Shown: positions 1 through 11,145 of the stretch, one piece after another
Layout of the letters: the number at the start of each line of letters is the position of its first letter
How positions within the stretch are numbered: the stretch's first letter is position 1
Position numbers and translations under genes: made by a program
The notes under the pieces: model-generated
What the model saw: the letters and a program-made list of their open reading frames with translations, nothing else
Databases searched by the model: none
What the model was told of the DNA's origin: nothing
Source of the DNA: Hippophae tibetana
Taxonomy: Eukaryota; Streptophyta; Magnoliopsida; Rosales; Elaeagnaceae
DNA length: 64,000 bases
Assembly: GCA_037013495.1 (NCBI GenBank)
Contig: CM072810.1
Coordinates: forward strand, 78,910,449 to 78,974,448
Direction: 5' to 3'

Positions 1-1093
1 CAAAAACATTAAAACCTTGCTAAGTGAAGTAAATGATGCCATTTGTGTTCAAAAATGAAGTTCCAAATCAATGAATATTAATATTGTGTGAGTCTATACA
101 ATTTGTGTTTTGATATATTGTAATTCTTGTGTCTATAACCGAGTAAACAATTATCGTAGTTAATAGTTGGAACTCATATTTATCTAACTTTTTGTTGTTT
201 TTGAAAATTTGAGCAGTAGTCCCTTCTTTTTCTCTTCGCTTATTTTTTTAAAGAATAGAGATTGATTGAATAAATTAATAAATAACCCTTGGTCGGAACC
301 AATATCTACTTTATAGCTCTTTTGTATAAAATCGAAAGGAAGTAAAACGGAAATGTTGCAACAAAAGGTTTAAACGCTATTTAAGTGACGAAAACGATGT
401 AATTTGTGTACAAAAATGAGTTTCCTAGCAAGGAAAATTAATATTGTGTGAATCTATGCGATCTTCAATTTGATATATTATAATAGTCGTTTCAATACAC
501 GAGTACAAGATTATCGTAGTGAATACTTGCGACACATATTTATTAATTTTTTTATTGTTTTTGAAAATGTGCATAGTATCCATTTTATATTTCTTTCTCT
601 TATATTTTTTAAATAATATAGATTGAATGAAAACAATTATAAATAAAAATTGGTGGGTACCAATATCTTAATTACAGCTTTTTGAATAAAATCGAAGGTA
701 AGTAAAACCGAAATGGTGTGACAAAAACATTTAAACCTTGCTAAGTGATGTAAATGCTGCCATTTGTGTTCAAAAATGAAGTTCCAAATCAAGGAATATT
801 AATATTGTGTGAGTCTATACAATTTGTGTTTTGATATATTGTAATTCTTGTGTCTATAACCGAGTAAACATTTATCGTAGTTAATAGTTGGAACTCATAT
901 TTATCAAACTTTTTGTTGTTTTTGAAAATTTGAGGAGTATTCCCTTCTTTTTCTCTTCTCTTATATTTTTTAAAGAATAGAGATTGATTGAATAAATTAA
1001 TAAATAACTCTTGGTCGGAACCAATATCAACTTTATAGCTCTTTTGAATAAAACCGAAAGGAAGTAAAATGGATATGTTGCAATAAAACGTTT

Positions 1094-1454
1094 AAACCCT
1101 ATTTAAGTGACGTAAACGATGGAATTTGTGTACAAAAATGAGTTTCCAAAGCTAGGAAAATTAATATTGTGTAAATCTATACGATCTTCAATTTGAGATT
1201 ATAATAGTCATTTCAATACACGAGTACAAGATTATGGTAGCGAATACTTGCGACACATATTTATTAATTTTTTTATTGTTTTTGAAAATGTGAATAGTAT
1301 CCATTTTATATTTCTTTCTCTTATATTGTTTAAAGAATATAGATTGAATGAAAACAATTATAAATAACAATTGGTGGGCACCAATATCTTCATTACAGCT
1401 CTTTTGAATAAAATCGAAGGTAAGTAAAACGGAAATGGTGTGACAAAAATATTT
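1094..1454 (+). repeat. Representative type B monomer, short 'GAGATT' subtype (361 bp)
   Basis: Type B begins AAACCCTATTTAAGTGACG. It carries CGAATACTTGCGACACATA, GAATAGTATCCATTTTAT and GCTCTTTTGAATAAAATCG, and ends GGTGTGACAAAAA plus CATTT or similar. This subtype reads TTTGAGATTATAATAGTCAT where other B monomers read TTTGATATATTATAATAGTCG, a small deletion linked to the CGT-to-CAT change. It also carries TATATTGTTTAAAG. The dyad is the stronger form ATTGGTGGGCACCAAT at 1370-1385, with 7-bp arms and a 2-bp centre. It aligns along its full length with type A, so the two types share an ancestor. Confidence 0.95.
1370..1385. other. Conserved dyad, strong form, in a B monomer
   Basis: ATTGGTGGGCACCAAT is a 7+2+7 inverted repeat. 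Nearly every B monomer of the GAGATT and TATATTTC lineages has it or a one-base variant in the centre (GGGT, GGAC, GGTC). Read across both monomer types the shared core is TTGGT-N4-ACCAA. It could be a protein-binding site, a small hairpin or cruciform, or simply an inherited sequence. Nothing in the sequence settles which. Confidence 0.8.
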
Positions 1455-1815
1455 AAACCTTGCTAAGTGATGTAAATGATGCCATTTGTGTTCAAAAATG
1501 AAGTTCCAAACCAAGGAATATTAATATTGTGTGAGTCTATACAATATATGTTTTGATATATTGTAATTCTTGTGTCTATAACCGAGTAAACAATTATCGT
1601 AGTTAATAGTTGGAACTCATATTTATCAAACTTTTTGTTGTTTTTTAAAATTTGAGTAGTAGTCCCTTCATTTTCTCTTCGCTTATATTTTTTAAAGAAT
1701 AGAGATTGATTGAATAAATTAATAAATAACCCTTGGTCGGAACCAATATCTACTTTATTGCTCTTTTGAATAAAAGCGAAAGGAAGTAAAACGGAAATGT
1801 TGCAACAAAAGGTTT
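1455..1815 (+). repeat. Representative type A monomer (361 bp)
   Basis: Type A begins AAACCTTGCTAAGTGATG. It carries the diagnostic words CATTTGTGTTCAAAAATGA, TCTATAACCGAGTAAAC, TAGTTGGAACTCATA and GCTCTTTTGAATAAAAGCG, and ends GTTGCAACAAAAGGTTT. A perfect 12-bp palindrome, AATATTAATATT, lies near its position 60. The dyad TTGGTCGGAACCAA lies at 1733-1746, about 279 bp from the start. Subtypes differ by linked variants: CTATACAATATGTGTTTTG, CTATATAATTTGTGTTTTG, or GTTGGTCTATAC with TGTGATTTTATAT, and CTCTTCGCTT versus CTCTTCCATT. Confidence 0.95.
1733..1746. other. Conserved dyad, core form, in an A monomer
   Basis: TTGGTCGGAACCAA has 5-bp arms and a 4-bp centre. It occupies the aligned position of the B-type dyad, about 278 bp into the monomer. 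The centre varies among A copies (CGGA, TGGA, CGGC, CGGT) while the arms rarely change. Exceptions include AATCAA at about 18.39, 28.15 and 31.40 kb, AACCGA at about 19.47, 29.23 and 59.97 kb, and AACTAA at about 47.31 kb. Confidence 0.78.
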
Positions 1816-3262
1816 AAACCCTATTTAAGTGATGAAAACGATGGAATTTGTGTACAAAAATGAGTTTCCAAAGCTAGGAAAATTAATATTGTGTAAATCT
1901 ATACGATCTTCAATTTGATATATTATAATAGTCGTTTCAATACACGAGTACAAGATTATCGTAGCGAATACTTGCGACACATATTTATTAATTTTTTTAT
2001 TGTTTTTGAAAATGTGAATAGTATCCATTTTATATTTCTTTCTCTTATATTGTTTAAAGAATATAGATTGAATGAAAACAATTATAAATAACAATTGGTG
2101 GGCACCAATATCTTCATTACAGCTCTTTTGAATAAAATCGAAGGTAAGTAAAACGGAAATGGTGTGACAAAAATATTTAAACCTTGCTAAGTGATGTAAA
2201 TGATGCCATTTGTGTTCAAAAATGAAGTTCCAAACCAAGGAATATTAATATTGTGTGAGTCTATACAATATATGTTTTGATATATTGTAATTCTTGTGTC
2301 TATAACCGAGTAAACAATTATCGTAGTTAATAGTTGGAACTCATATTTATCAAACTTTTTGTTGTTTTTTAAAATTTGAGTAGTAGTCCCTTCATTTTCT
2401 CTTCGCTTATATTTTTTAAAGAATAGAGATTGATTGAATAAATTAATAAATAACCCTTGGTCGGAACCAATATCTACTTTATTGCTCTTTTGAATAAAAG
2501 CGAAAGGAAGTAAAACGGAAATGTTGCAACAAAAGGTTTAAACCCTATTTAAGTGATGAAAACGATGGAATTTGTGTACAAAAATGAGTTTCCAAAGCTA
2601 GGAAAATTAATATTGTGTAAATCTATACGATCTTCAATTTGATATATTATAATAGTCGTTTCAATACACGAGTACAAGATTATCGTAGCGAATACTTGCG
2701 ACACATATTTATTAATTTTTTATTGTTTTTGAAAATGTGAATAGTATCCATTTTATATTTCTTTCTCTTATATTTTTTAAAGAATATAGATTGAATGAAA
2801 ACAATAATAAATAACAATTGGTGGGCACCAATATCTTCATTACAGCTCTTTTGAATAAAATCTAAGGTAAGTAAAACAGAAATGGTGTGACAAAAGCATT
2901 AAAACCTTGCTAAGTGATGTAAATGATGCCATTTGTGTTCAAAAATGAAGTTCCAAATCAAGGAATATTAATATTGTGTGAGTCTATACAATATGTGTTT
3001 TGATATATTGTAATTCTTGTGTCTATAACCGAGTAAACAATTATCGTAGTTAATAGTTGGAACTCATATTTATCAAACTTTTTGTTGTTTTTGAAAATTT
3101 GAGCAGTAGTCCCTTCTTTTTCTCTTCGCTTATATTTTTTATAGAATAGAGATTGATTGAATAAATTAATAAATAACCCTTGGTCGGAACCAATATCTAC
3201 TTTATAGCTCTTTTAAATAAAAGCGAAAGGAAGTAAAACGGAAATGTTGCAACAAAAGGTTT

Positions 3263-3628
3263 AAACCCTATTTAAGTGACGAAAACGATGGAATTTGTCT
3301 ACAAAAATGAGTTTTCAAAGCAAGGAAAATTAATATTGTGTGAATCTACACGATCTTCAATTTGATATATTATAATAGTTGTTTCAATACACGAGTACAA
3401 GATTATCGTAGTCAATACTTGCGACACATATTTATTAATTTTTTGTTATTTGTTTTTGAAAATATGAATAGTATCCATTTTATTTTTCACTCTCTTATAT
3501 TTTTTAAAGCATATATATTGAATGAAAACAATAATAAATAACCCTTGGTTGGCACCAATATCTTCATTATAGCTCTTTTGAATAAATTCCAAAGTAAGTA
3601 AAACCGAAATGGTGTGACAAAAACATTA
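3263..3628 (+). repeat. Representative type B monomer, 'CACTCTC' subtype (366 bp)
   Basis: This is a second B lineage, recognised by TTTTTCACTCTCTTATA in place of the TATATTTCTTTCTCTTATA found in most B monomers. It also has an expanded T tract around TTAATTTTTTG, and AACCCTTGGTTGGCACCAA in place of AACAATTGGTGGGCACCAA. Its tail reads AATCCAAAGTAAG or close to it. Later copies (around 21.27, 24.17, 34.29, 38.27, 40.44, 43.33, 46.22, 48.39 and 60.31 kb) carry TTGCT in the left arm of the dyad, which breaks the symmetry. The linkage of these variants shows they spread as a block. Confidence 0.88.
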
Positions 3629-5074
3629 AAACCTTGCTAAGTGATGTAAATGATGCCATTTGTGTTCAAAAATGAGGTTCCATATCAAGGAATATTTATA
3701 TTGTGTTAGTATATACAATATGTGATTTGATATATTGTAATTCTTGTGTCTATAACCGAGTAAACAATTATCGTAGTTAATAGTTGGAACTCATATTTAT
3801 CAAATTTTTTGTTGTTTTTGAAAATTTGAGCAGTAGTCCCTTCTTTTTCTCTTCGCTTATATTTTTTAAAGAATAGAGATTGATTGAATAAATTAATAAA
3901 TAACCCTTGGTTGGAACCAATATCTACTTTATAGCTCTTTTGAAAAAAACCGAAAGGAAGTAAAATGGATATGTTGCAATAAAACGTTTAAACCCTATTT
4001 AAGTGACGTAAACGATGGAATTTGTGTACAAAAATGAGTTTCCAAAGCTTGGAAAATTAATATTGTGTAAATCTATACGATCTTCAATTTGATATATTAT
4101 AATAGTCGTTTCAATACACGAGTACAAGATTATCGTAGTGAATACTTGCGACACATATCTATTAATTTTTTTTATTGTTTTTGAAAATGTGAATAGTATC
4201 CATTTTATGTTTCTTTCTCTTATATTTTTTAAATAATATAGATTCAATGAAAACAATAATAAATAACAATTGGTGGGCACCAATATCTTAATTACAGCTT
4301 TTTGAATAAAATCGAAGGTAAGTCAAACCGAAATGGTGTGACAAAAACATTAAAACCTTGCTAAGTGATGTAAATGATGCCATTTTTGTTCAAAAATGAA
4401 GTTCCAAATCAAGGAATATTAATATTGTGTAAGTCTATACAATTTGTGTTTTGATATATTGTAATTCTTGTGTCTATAACCGAGTAAACAATTATCGTAG
4501 TTAATAGTTGGAACTCATATTTATCAAACTTTTTGTTGTTTTTGAAAGTTTGAATAGTAGTCCATTCTTTTTCTCTTCGCTTATATTTTTTAAAGAATAG
4601 AGATTGATTGAATAAATTAATAAATAAGTCTTGGTCGGAACCAATATGTACTTTATAGCTCTTTTGTATAAAATCGAAAGGAAGTAAAACGGAAATGTTG
4701 CAACAAAAGGTTTAAACCCTATTTAAGTGACAAAAACGATGGAATTTGTGTACAAAAATGAGTTTCCTAGCAAGGAAAATTAATATTGTGTGAATCTATG
4801 CGATCTTCAATTTGATATATTATAATAGTCGTTTCAATACACGAGTACAAGATTATCGTAGTGAATACTTGCGACACATATTTATTAATTTTTTTATTGT
4901 TTTTGAAAATGTGCATAGTATCCATTTTATATTTCTTTCTCTTATATTTTTTAAATAATATAGATTGAATGAAAACAATTATAAATAAAAATTGGTGGGT
5001 ACCAATATCTTAATTACAGCTTTTTGAATAAAATCGAAGGTAAGTAAAACCGAAATGGTGTGACAAAAACATTT

Positions 5075-5436
5075 AAACCTTGCTAAGTGATGTAAATGCT
5101 GCCATTTGTGTTCAAAAATGAAGTTCCAAATCAAGGAATATTAATATTGTGTGAGTCTATATAATTTGTGTTTTGATATATTGTAATTCTTGTGTCTATA
5201 ACCGAGTAAACATTTATCGTAGTTAATAGTTGGAACTCATATTTATCAAACTTTTTGTTGTTTTTGAAAATTTGAGGAGTAGTCCCTTCTTTTTCTCTTC
5301 GCTTATATTTTTTAAAGAATATAGATTGAATGAAAACAATAATAAATAACCCTTGGTTGGCACCAATATCTTCATTATAGCTCTTTTGAATAAAATCCAA
5401 AGTAAGTAAAACCGAAATGGTGTGACAAAAACATTA
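5075..5436 (+). repeat. A/B hybrid monomer
   Basis: The first ~230 bp are type A (TAGTTGGAACTCATA, AGTCCCTTCTTTTTCTCTTC) and the remainder is type B (GATTGAATGAAAACAATAAT, AATCCAAAGTAAG, GGTGTGACAAAAAC). The switch lies within the tract at about 5302-5331 that both types share. The next monomer, at 5437, is again type A, so alternation slips by one unit here. The length (362 bp) is normal, as expected from in-register unequal exchange. Confidence 0.9.
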
Positions 5437-5663
5437 AAACCTTGCTAAGTGATGTAAATGATGCCATTTGTGTTCAAAAATGAGGTTCCAAATCAAGGAA
5501 TATTAATATTGTGTTCGTCTATACAATATGTGATTTGATATATTGTAATTCTTGTGTCTATAACCGAGAAAACAATTATCGTAGTTAATAGTTGGAACTC
5601 ATATTTATCAAATTTTTTGTTGTTTTTGAAAATTTGGGCAGTATTCCCTTCTTTTTCTCTTCT

Positions 5664-8600
5664 CTTATATTTTTTAAAGAATAGAGATTGATTGAATAAA
5701 TTAATAAATAACCCTTGGTCGGAACCAATATCTACTTTATTGCTCTTTTGAATAAAAGCGAAAGGAAGTAAAACGGAAATGTTGCAACAAAAGGTTTAAA
5801 CCCTATTTAAGTGATGAAAACGATGGAATTTGTGTACAAAAATGAGTTTCCAAAGCTAGGAAAATTAATATTGTGTAAATCTATACGATCTTCAATTTGA
5901 TATATTATAATAGTCGTTTCAATACACGAGTACAAGATTATCGTAGCGAATACTTGCGACACATATTTATTAATTTTTTTATTGTTTTTGAAAATGTGAA
6001 TAGTATCCATTTTATATTTCTTTCTCTTATATTGTTTAAAGAATATAGATTGAATGAAAACAATTATAAATAACAATTGGTGGGCACCAATATCTTCATT
6101 ACAGCTCTTTTGAATAAAATCGAAGGTAAGTAAAACGGAAATGGTGTGACAAAAATATTTAAACCTTGCTAAGTGATGTAAATGATGCCATTTGTGTTAA
6201 AAAATGAAGTTCCAAACCAAGGAATATTAATATTGTGTGAGTCTATACAATATATGTTTTGATATATTGTAATTCTTGTGTCTATAACCGAGTAAACAAT
6301 TATCGTAGTTAATAGTTGGAACTCATATTTATCAAACTTTTTGTTGTTTTTTAAAATTTGAGTAGTAGTCCCTTCATTTTCTCTTCGCTTATATTTTTTA
6401 AAGAATAGAGATTGATTGAATAAATTAATAAATAACCCTTGGTCGGAACCAATATCTACTTTATTGCTCTTTTGAATAAAAGCGAAAGGAAGTAAAACGG
6501 AAATGTTGCAACAAAAGGTTTAAACCCTATTTAAGTGATGAAAACGATGGAATTTGTGTACAAAAATGAGTTTCCAAAGCTAGGAAAATTAATATTGTGT
6601 AAATCTATACGATCTTCAATTTGATATATTATAATAGTCGTTTCAATACACGAGTACAAGATTATCGTAGCGAATACTTGCGACACATATTTATTAATTT
6701 TTTATTGTTTTTGAAAATGTGAATAGTATCCATTTTATATTTCTTTCTCTTATATTTTTTAAAGAATATAGATTGAATGAAAACAATAATAAATAACAAT
6801 TGGTGGGCACCAATATCTTCATTACAGCTCTTTTGAATAAAATCTAAGGTAAGTAAAACAGAAATGGTGTGACAAAAGCATTAAAACCTTGCTAAGTGAT
6901 GTAAATGATGCCATTTGTGTTCAAAAATGAAGTTCCAAATCAAGGAATATTAATATTGTGTGAGTCTATACAATATGTGTTTTGATATATTGTAATTCTT
7001 GTGTCTATAACCGAGTAAACAATTATCGTAGTTAATAGTTGGAACTCATATTTATCAAACTTTTTGTTGTTTTTGAAAATTTGAGCAGTAGTCCCTTCTT
7101 TTTCTCTTCGCTTATATTTTTTATAGAATAGAGATTGATTGAATAAATTAATAAATAACCCTTGGTCGGAACCAATATCTACTTTATAGCTCTTTTAAAT
7201 AAAAGCGAAAGGAAGTAAAACGGAAATGTTGCAACAAAAGGTTTAAACCCTATTTAAGTGACGAAAACGATGGAATTTGTCTACAAAAATGAGTTTTCAA
7301 AGCAAGGAAAATTAATATTGTGTGAATCTACACGATCTTCAATTTGATATATTATAATAGTTGTTTCAATACACGAGTACAAGATTATCGTAGTCAATAC
7401 TTGCGACACATATTTATTAATTTTTTGTTATTTGTTTTTGAAAATATGAATAGTATCCATTTTATTTTTCACTCTCTTATATTTTTTAAAGCATATATAT
7501 TGAATGAAAACAATAATAAATAACCCTTGGTTGGCACCAATATCTTCATTATAGCTCTTTTGAATAAATTCCAAAGTAAGTAAAACCGAAATGGTGTGAC
7601 AAAAACATTAAAACCTTGCTAAGTGATGTAAATGATGCCATTTGTGTTCAAAAATGAGGTTCCATATCAAGGAATATTTATATTGTGTTAGTATATACAA
7701 TATGTGATTTGATATATTGTAATTCTTGTGTCTATAACCGAGTAAACAATTATCGTAGTTAATAGTTGGAACTCATATTTATCAAATTTTTTGTTGTTTT
7801 TGAAAATTTGAGCAGTAGTCCCTTCTTTTTCTCTTCGCTTATATTTTTTAAAGAATAGAGATTGATTGAATAAATTAATAAATAACCCTTGGTTGGAACC
7901 AATATCTACTTTATAGCTCTTTTGAAAAAAACCGAAAGGAAGTAAAATGGATATGTTGCAATAAAACGTTTAAACCCTATTTAAGTGACGTAAACGATGG
8001 AATTTGTGTACAAAAATGAGTTTCCAAAGCTTGGAAAATTAATATTGTGTAAATCTATACGATCTTCAATTTGATATATTATAATAGTCGTTTCAATACA
8101 CGAGTACAAGATTATCGTAGTGAATACTTGCGACACATATCTATTAATTTTTTTTATTGTTTTTGAAAATGTGAATAGTATCCATTTTATGTTTCTTTCT
8201 CTTATATTTTTTAAATAATATAGATTCAATGAAAACAATAATAAATAACAATTGGTGGGCACCAATATCTTAATTACAGCTTTTTGAATAAAATCGAAGG
8301 TAAGTCAAACCGAAATGGTGTGACAAAAACATTAAAACCTTGCTAAGTGATGTAAATGATGCCATTTTTGTTCAAAAATGAAGTTCCAAATCAAGGAATA
8401 TTAATATTGTGTAAGTCTATACAATTTGTGTTTTGATATATTGTAATTCTTGTGTCTATAACCGAGTAAACAATTATCGTAGTTAATAGTTGGAACTCAT
8501 ATTTATCAAACTTTTTGTTGTTTTTGAAAGTTTGAATAGTAGTCCATTCTTTTTCTCTTCGCTTATATTTTTTAAAGAATAGAGATTGATTGAATAAATT

Positions 8601-8713
8601 AATAAATAAGTCTTGGTCGGAACCAATATGTACTTTATAGCTCTTTTGTATAAAATCGAAAGGAAGTAAAACGGAAATGTTGCAACAAAAGGTTTAAACC
8701 CTATTTAAGTGAC
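5664..8713 (+). repeat. Segmental block D1, second copy
   Basis: Second copy of 1682-4731. Its last ~1.5 kb (7207-8713) is copied once more as 8658-10164, so that part exists three times (3225-4731, 7207-8713 and 8658-10164). Confidence 0.88.
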
Positions 8714-10164
8714 GAAAACGATGGAATTTGTGTACAAAAATGAGTTTTCAAAGCAAGGAAAATTAATATTGTGTGAATCTACACGATCTTCAATTTGATA
8801 TATTATAATAGTTGTTTCAATACACGAGTACAAGATTATCGTAGTCAATACTTGCGACACATATTTATTAATTTTTTGTTTTTTGTTTTTGAAAATATGA
8901 ATAGTATCCATTTTATTTTTCACTCTCTTATATTTTTTAAAGCATATATATTGAATGAAAACAATAATAAATAACCCTTGGTTGGCACCAATATCTTCAT
9001 TATAGCTCTTTTGAATAAATTCCAAAGTAAGTAAAACCGAAATGGTGTGACAAAAACATTAAAACCTTGCTAAGTGATGTAAATGATGCCATTTGTGTTC
9101 AAAAATGAGGTTCCATATCAAGGAATATTTATATTGTGTTAGTATATACAATATGTGATTTGATATATTGTAATTCTTGTGTCTATAACCGAGTAAACAA
9201 TTATCGTAGTTAATAGTTGGAACTCATATTTATCAAATTTTTTGTTGTTTTTGAAAATTTGAGCAGTAGTCCCTTCTTTTTCTCTTCGCTTATATTTTTT
9301 AAAGAATAGAGATTGATTGAATAAATTAATAAATAACCCTTGGTTGGAACCAATATCTACTTTATAGCTCTTTTGAAAAAAACCGAAAGGAAGTAAAATG
9401 GATATGTTGCAATAAAACGTTTAAACCCTATTTAAGTGACGTAAACGATGGAATTTGTGTACAAAAATGAGTTTCCAAAGCTTGGAAAATTAATATTGTG
9501 TAAATCTATACGATCTTCAATTTGATATATTATAATAGTCGTTTCAATACACGAGTACAAGATTATCGTAGTGAATACTTGCGACACATATCTATTAATT
9601 TTTTTTATTGTTTTTGAAAATGTGAATAGTATCCATTTTATGTTTCTTTCTCTTATATTTTTTAAATAATATAGATTCAATGAAAACAATAATAAATAAC
9701 AATTGGTGGGCACCAATATCTTAATTACAGCTTTTTGAATAAAATCGAAGGTAAGTCAAACCGAAATGGTGTGACAAAAACATTAAAACCTTGCTAAGTG
9801 ATGTAAATGATGCCATTTTTGTTCAAAAATGAAGTTCCAAATCAAGGAATATTAATATTGTGTAAGTCTATACAATTTGTGTTTTGATATATTGTAATTC
9901 TTGTGTCTATAACCGAGTAAACAATTATCGTAGTTAATAGTTGGAACTCATATTTATCAAACTTTTTGTTGTTTTTGAAAGTTTGAATAGTAGTCCATTC
10001 TTTTTCTCTTCGCTTATATTTTTTAAAGAATAGAGATTGATTGAATAAATTAATAAATAAGTCTTGGTCGGAACCAATATGTACTTTATAGCTCTTTTGT
10101 ATAAAATCGAAAGGAAGTAAAACGGAAATGTTGCAACAAAAGGTTTAAACCCTATTTAAGTGAC
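8658..10164 (+). repeat. Tandem four-monomer duplication (1,451 bp offset)
   Basis: Matches 7207-8713 at offset 1,451 bp, i.e. four monomers or two dimers. Two differences were seen: TTTGTGTAC for TTTGTCTAC, and a T-run change in GTTTTTTGTTTTTG for GTTATTTGTTTTTG. The right edge, at about 10164, is the same sequence position at which D1 ends. Confidence 0.86.
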
Positions 10165-11145
10165 AAAAACGATGGAATTTGTGTACAAAAATGAGTTTCC
10201 TAGCAAGGAAAATTAATATTGTGTGAATCTATGCGATCTTCAATTTGATATATTATAATAGTCGTTTCAATACACGAGTACAAGATTATCGTAGTGAATA
10301 CTTGCGACACATATTTATTAATTTTTTTATTGTTTTTGAAAATGTGCATAGTATCCATTTTATATTTCTTTCTCTTATATTTTTTAAATAATATAGATTG
10401 AATGAAAACAATTATAAATAAAAATTGGTGGGTACCAATATCTTAATTACAGCTTTTTGAATAAAATCGAAGGTAAGTAAAACCGAAATGGTGTGACAAA
10501 AACATTTAAACCTTGCTAAGTGATGTAAATGCTGCCATTTGTGTTCAAAAATGAAGTTCCAAATCAAGGAATATTAATATTGTGTGAGTCTATATAATTT
10601 GTGTTTTGATATATTGTAATTCTTGTGTCTATAACCGAGTAAACATTTATCGTAGTTAATAGTTGGAACTCATATTTATCAAACTTTTTGTTGTTTTTGA
10701 AAATTTGAGGAGTAGTCCCTTCTTTTTCTCTTCGCTTATATTTTTTAAAGAATATAGATTGAATGAAAACAATAATAAATAACCCTTGGTTGGCACCAAT
10801 ATCTTCATTATAGCTCTTTTGAATAAAATCCAAAGTAAGTAAAACCGAAATGGTGTGACAAAAACATTAAAACCTTGCTAAGTGATGTAAATGATGCCAT
10901 TTGTGTTCAAAAATGAGGTTCCAAATCAAGGAATATTAATATTGTGTTCGTCTATACAATATGTGATTTGATATATTGTAATTCTTGTGTCTATAACCGA
11001 GAAAACAATTATCGTAGTTAATAGTTGGAACTCATATTTATCAAATTTTTTGTTGTTTTTGAAAATATGGGCAGTATTCCCTTCTTTTTCTCTTCTCTTA
11101 TATTTTTTAAAGAATAGAGATTGATTGAATAAATTAATAAATAAC
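10165..11145 (+). repeat. Copy of 4732-5712 (offset 5,433)
   Basis: Continues exactly where the four-monomer duplication stops. The offset of 5,433 equals 3,982 + 1,451, showing that this stretch is the original right flank of D1 pushed downstream. It contains the hybrid at 10508. One substitution (GAAAATATGGGCAG for GAAAATTTGGGCAG) was noticed. Confidence 0.86.
10508..10869 (+). repeat. A/B hybrid monomer (copy of 5075 hybrid)
   Basis: Same switch point and flanks as the hybrid at 5075-5436, at offset 5,433 bp. It lies inside the copied block 10165-11145 and was therefore duplicated with it rather than formed independently. Confidence 0.88.

Larger units (their letters stand above)
1..1681 (+). 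repeat. Array segment 1: A/B monomers with relatives at 4.6-5.3 kb and 11.1-11.9 kb
   Basis: The segment begins in the tail of a B monomer, and A follows from about base 12. About 307-938 closely matches 4649-5280 (offset 4,342); both share TTTCCTAGCAAGG, GTGCATAGTATCC and AAATGCTGCC, with a few substitutions. The stretch from about 936 matches 11073 onward (offset 10,137). No gene or other element is present. Confidence 0.85.
1682..4731 (+). repeat. Segmental block D1, first copy (11-monomer offset)
   Basis: This ~3.05 kb matches 5664-8713 at offset 3,982 bp, and I found only one difference by eye (GTGTTC near 2217 versus GTGTTA at the second copy). Both edges are sharp: just outside 1682 and beyond 4731 the copies diverge at several diagnostic sites. 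Both carry rare markers such as AATCTAAGG, TTTGTCTACAAAAATG and TATTTGTTTTTGAAAATATG. Confidence 0.88.

Noticed and set aside
1370-1385. The dyad as a transcription terminator hairpin
   Set aside because: The arms are only 5-7 bp, no T run follows directly, and there is no gene upstream; the context is eukaryotic satellite.
1825-2238. Minus-strand frame of 137 codons as a possible gene, with its many relatives along the window
   Set aside because: It lies wholly in satellite and recurs with the repeat. It is broken by stops or shifts in other copies, is lysine-, isoleucine- and phenylalanine-rich as expected of A+T-rich DNA, and shows no recognisable domain.
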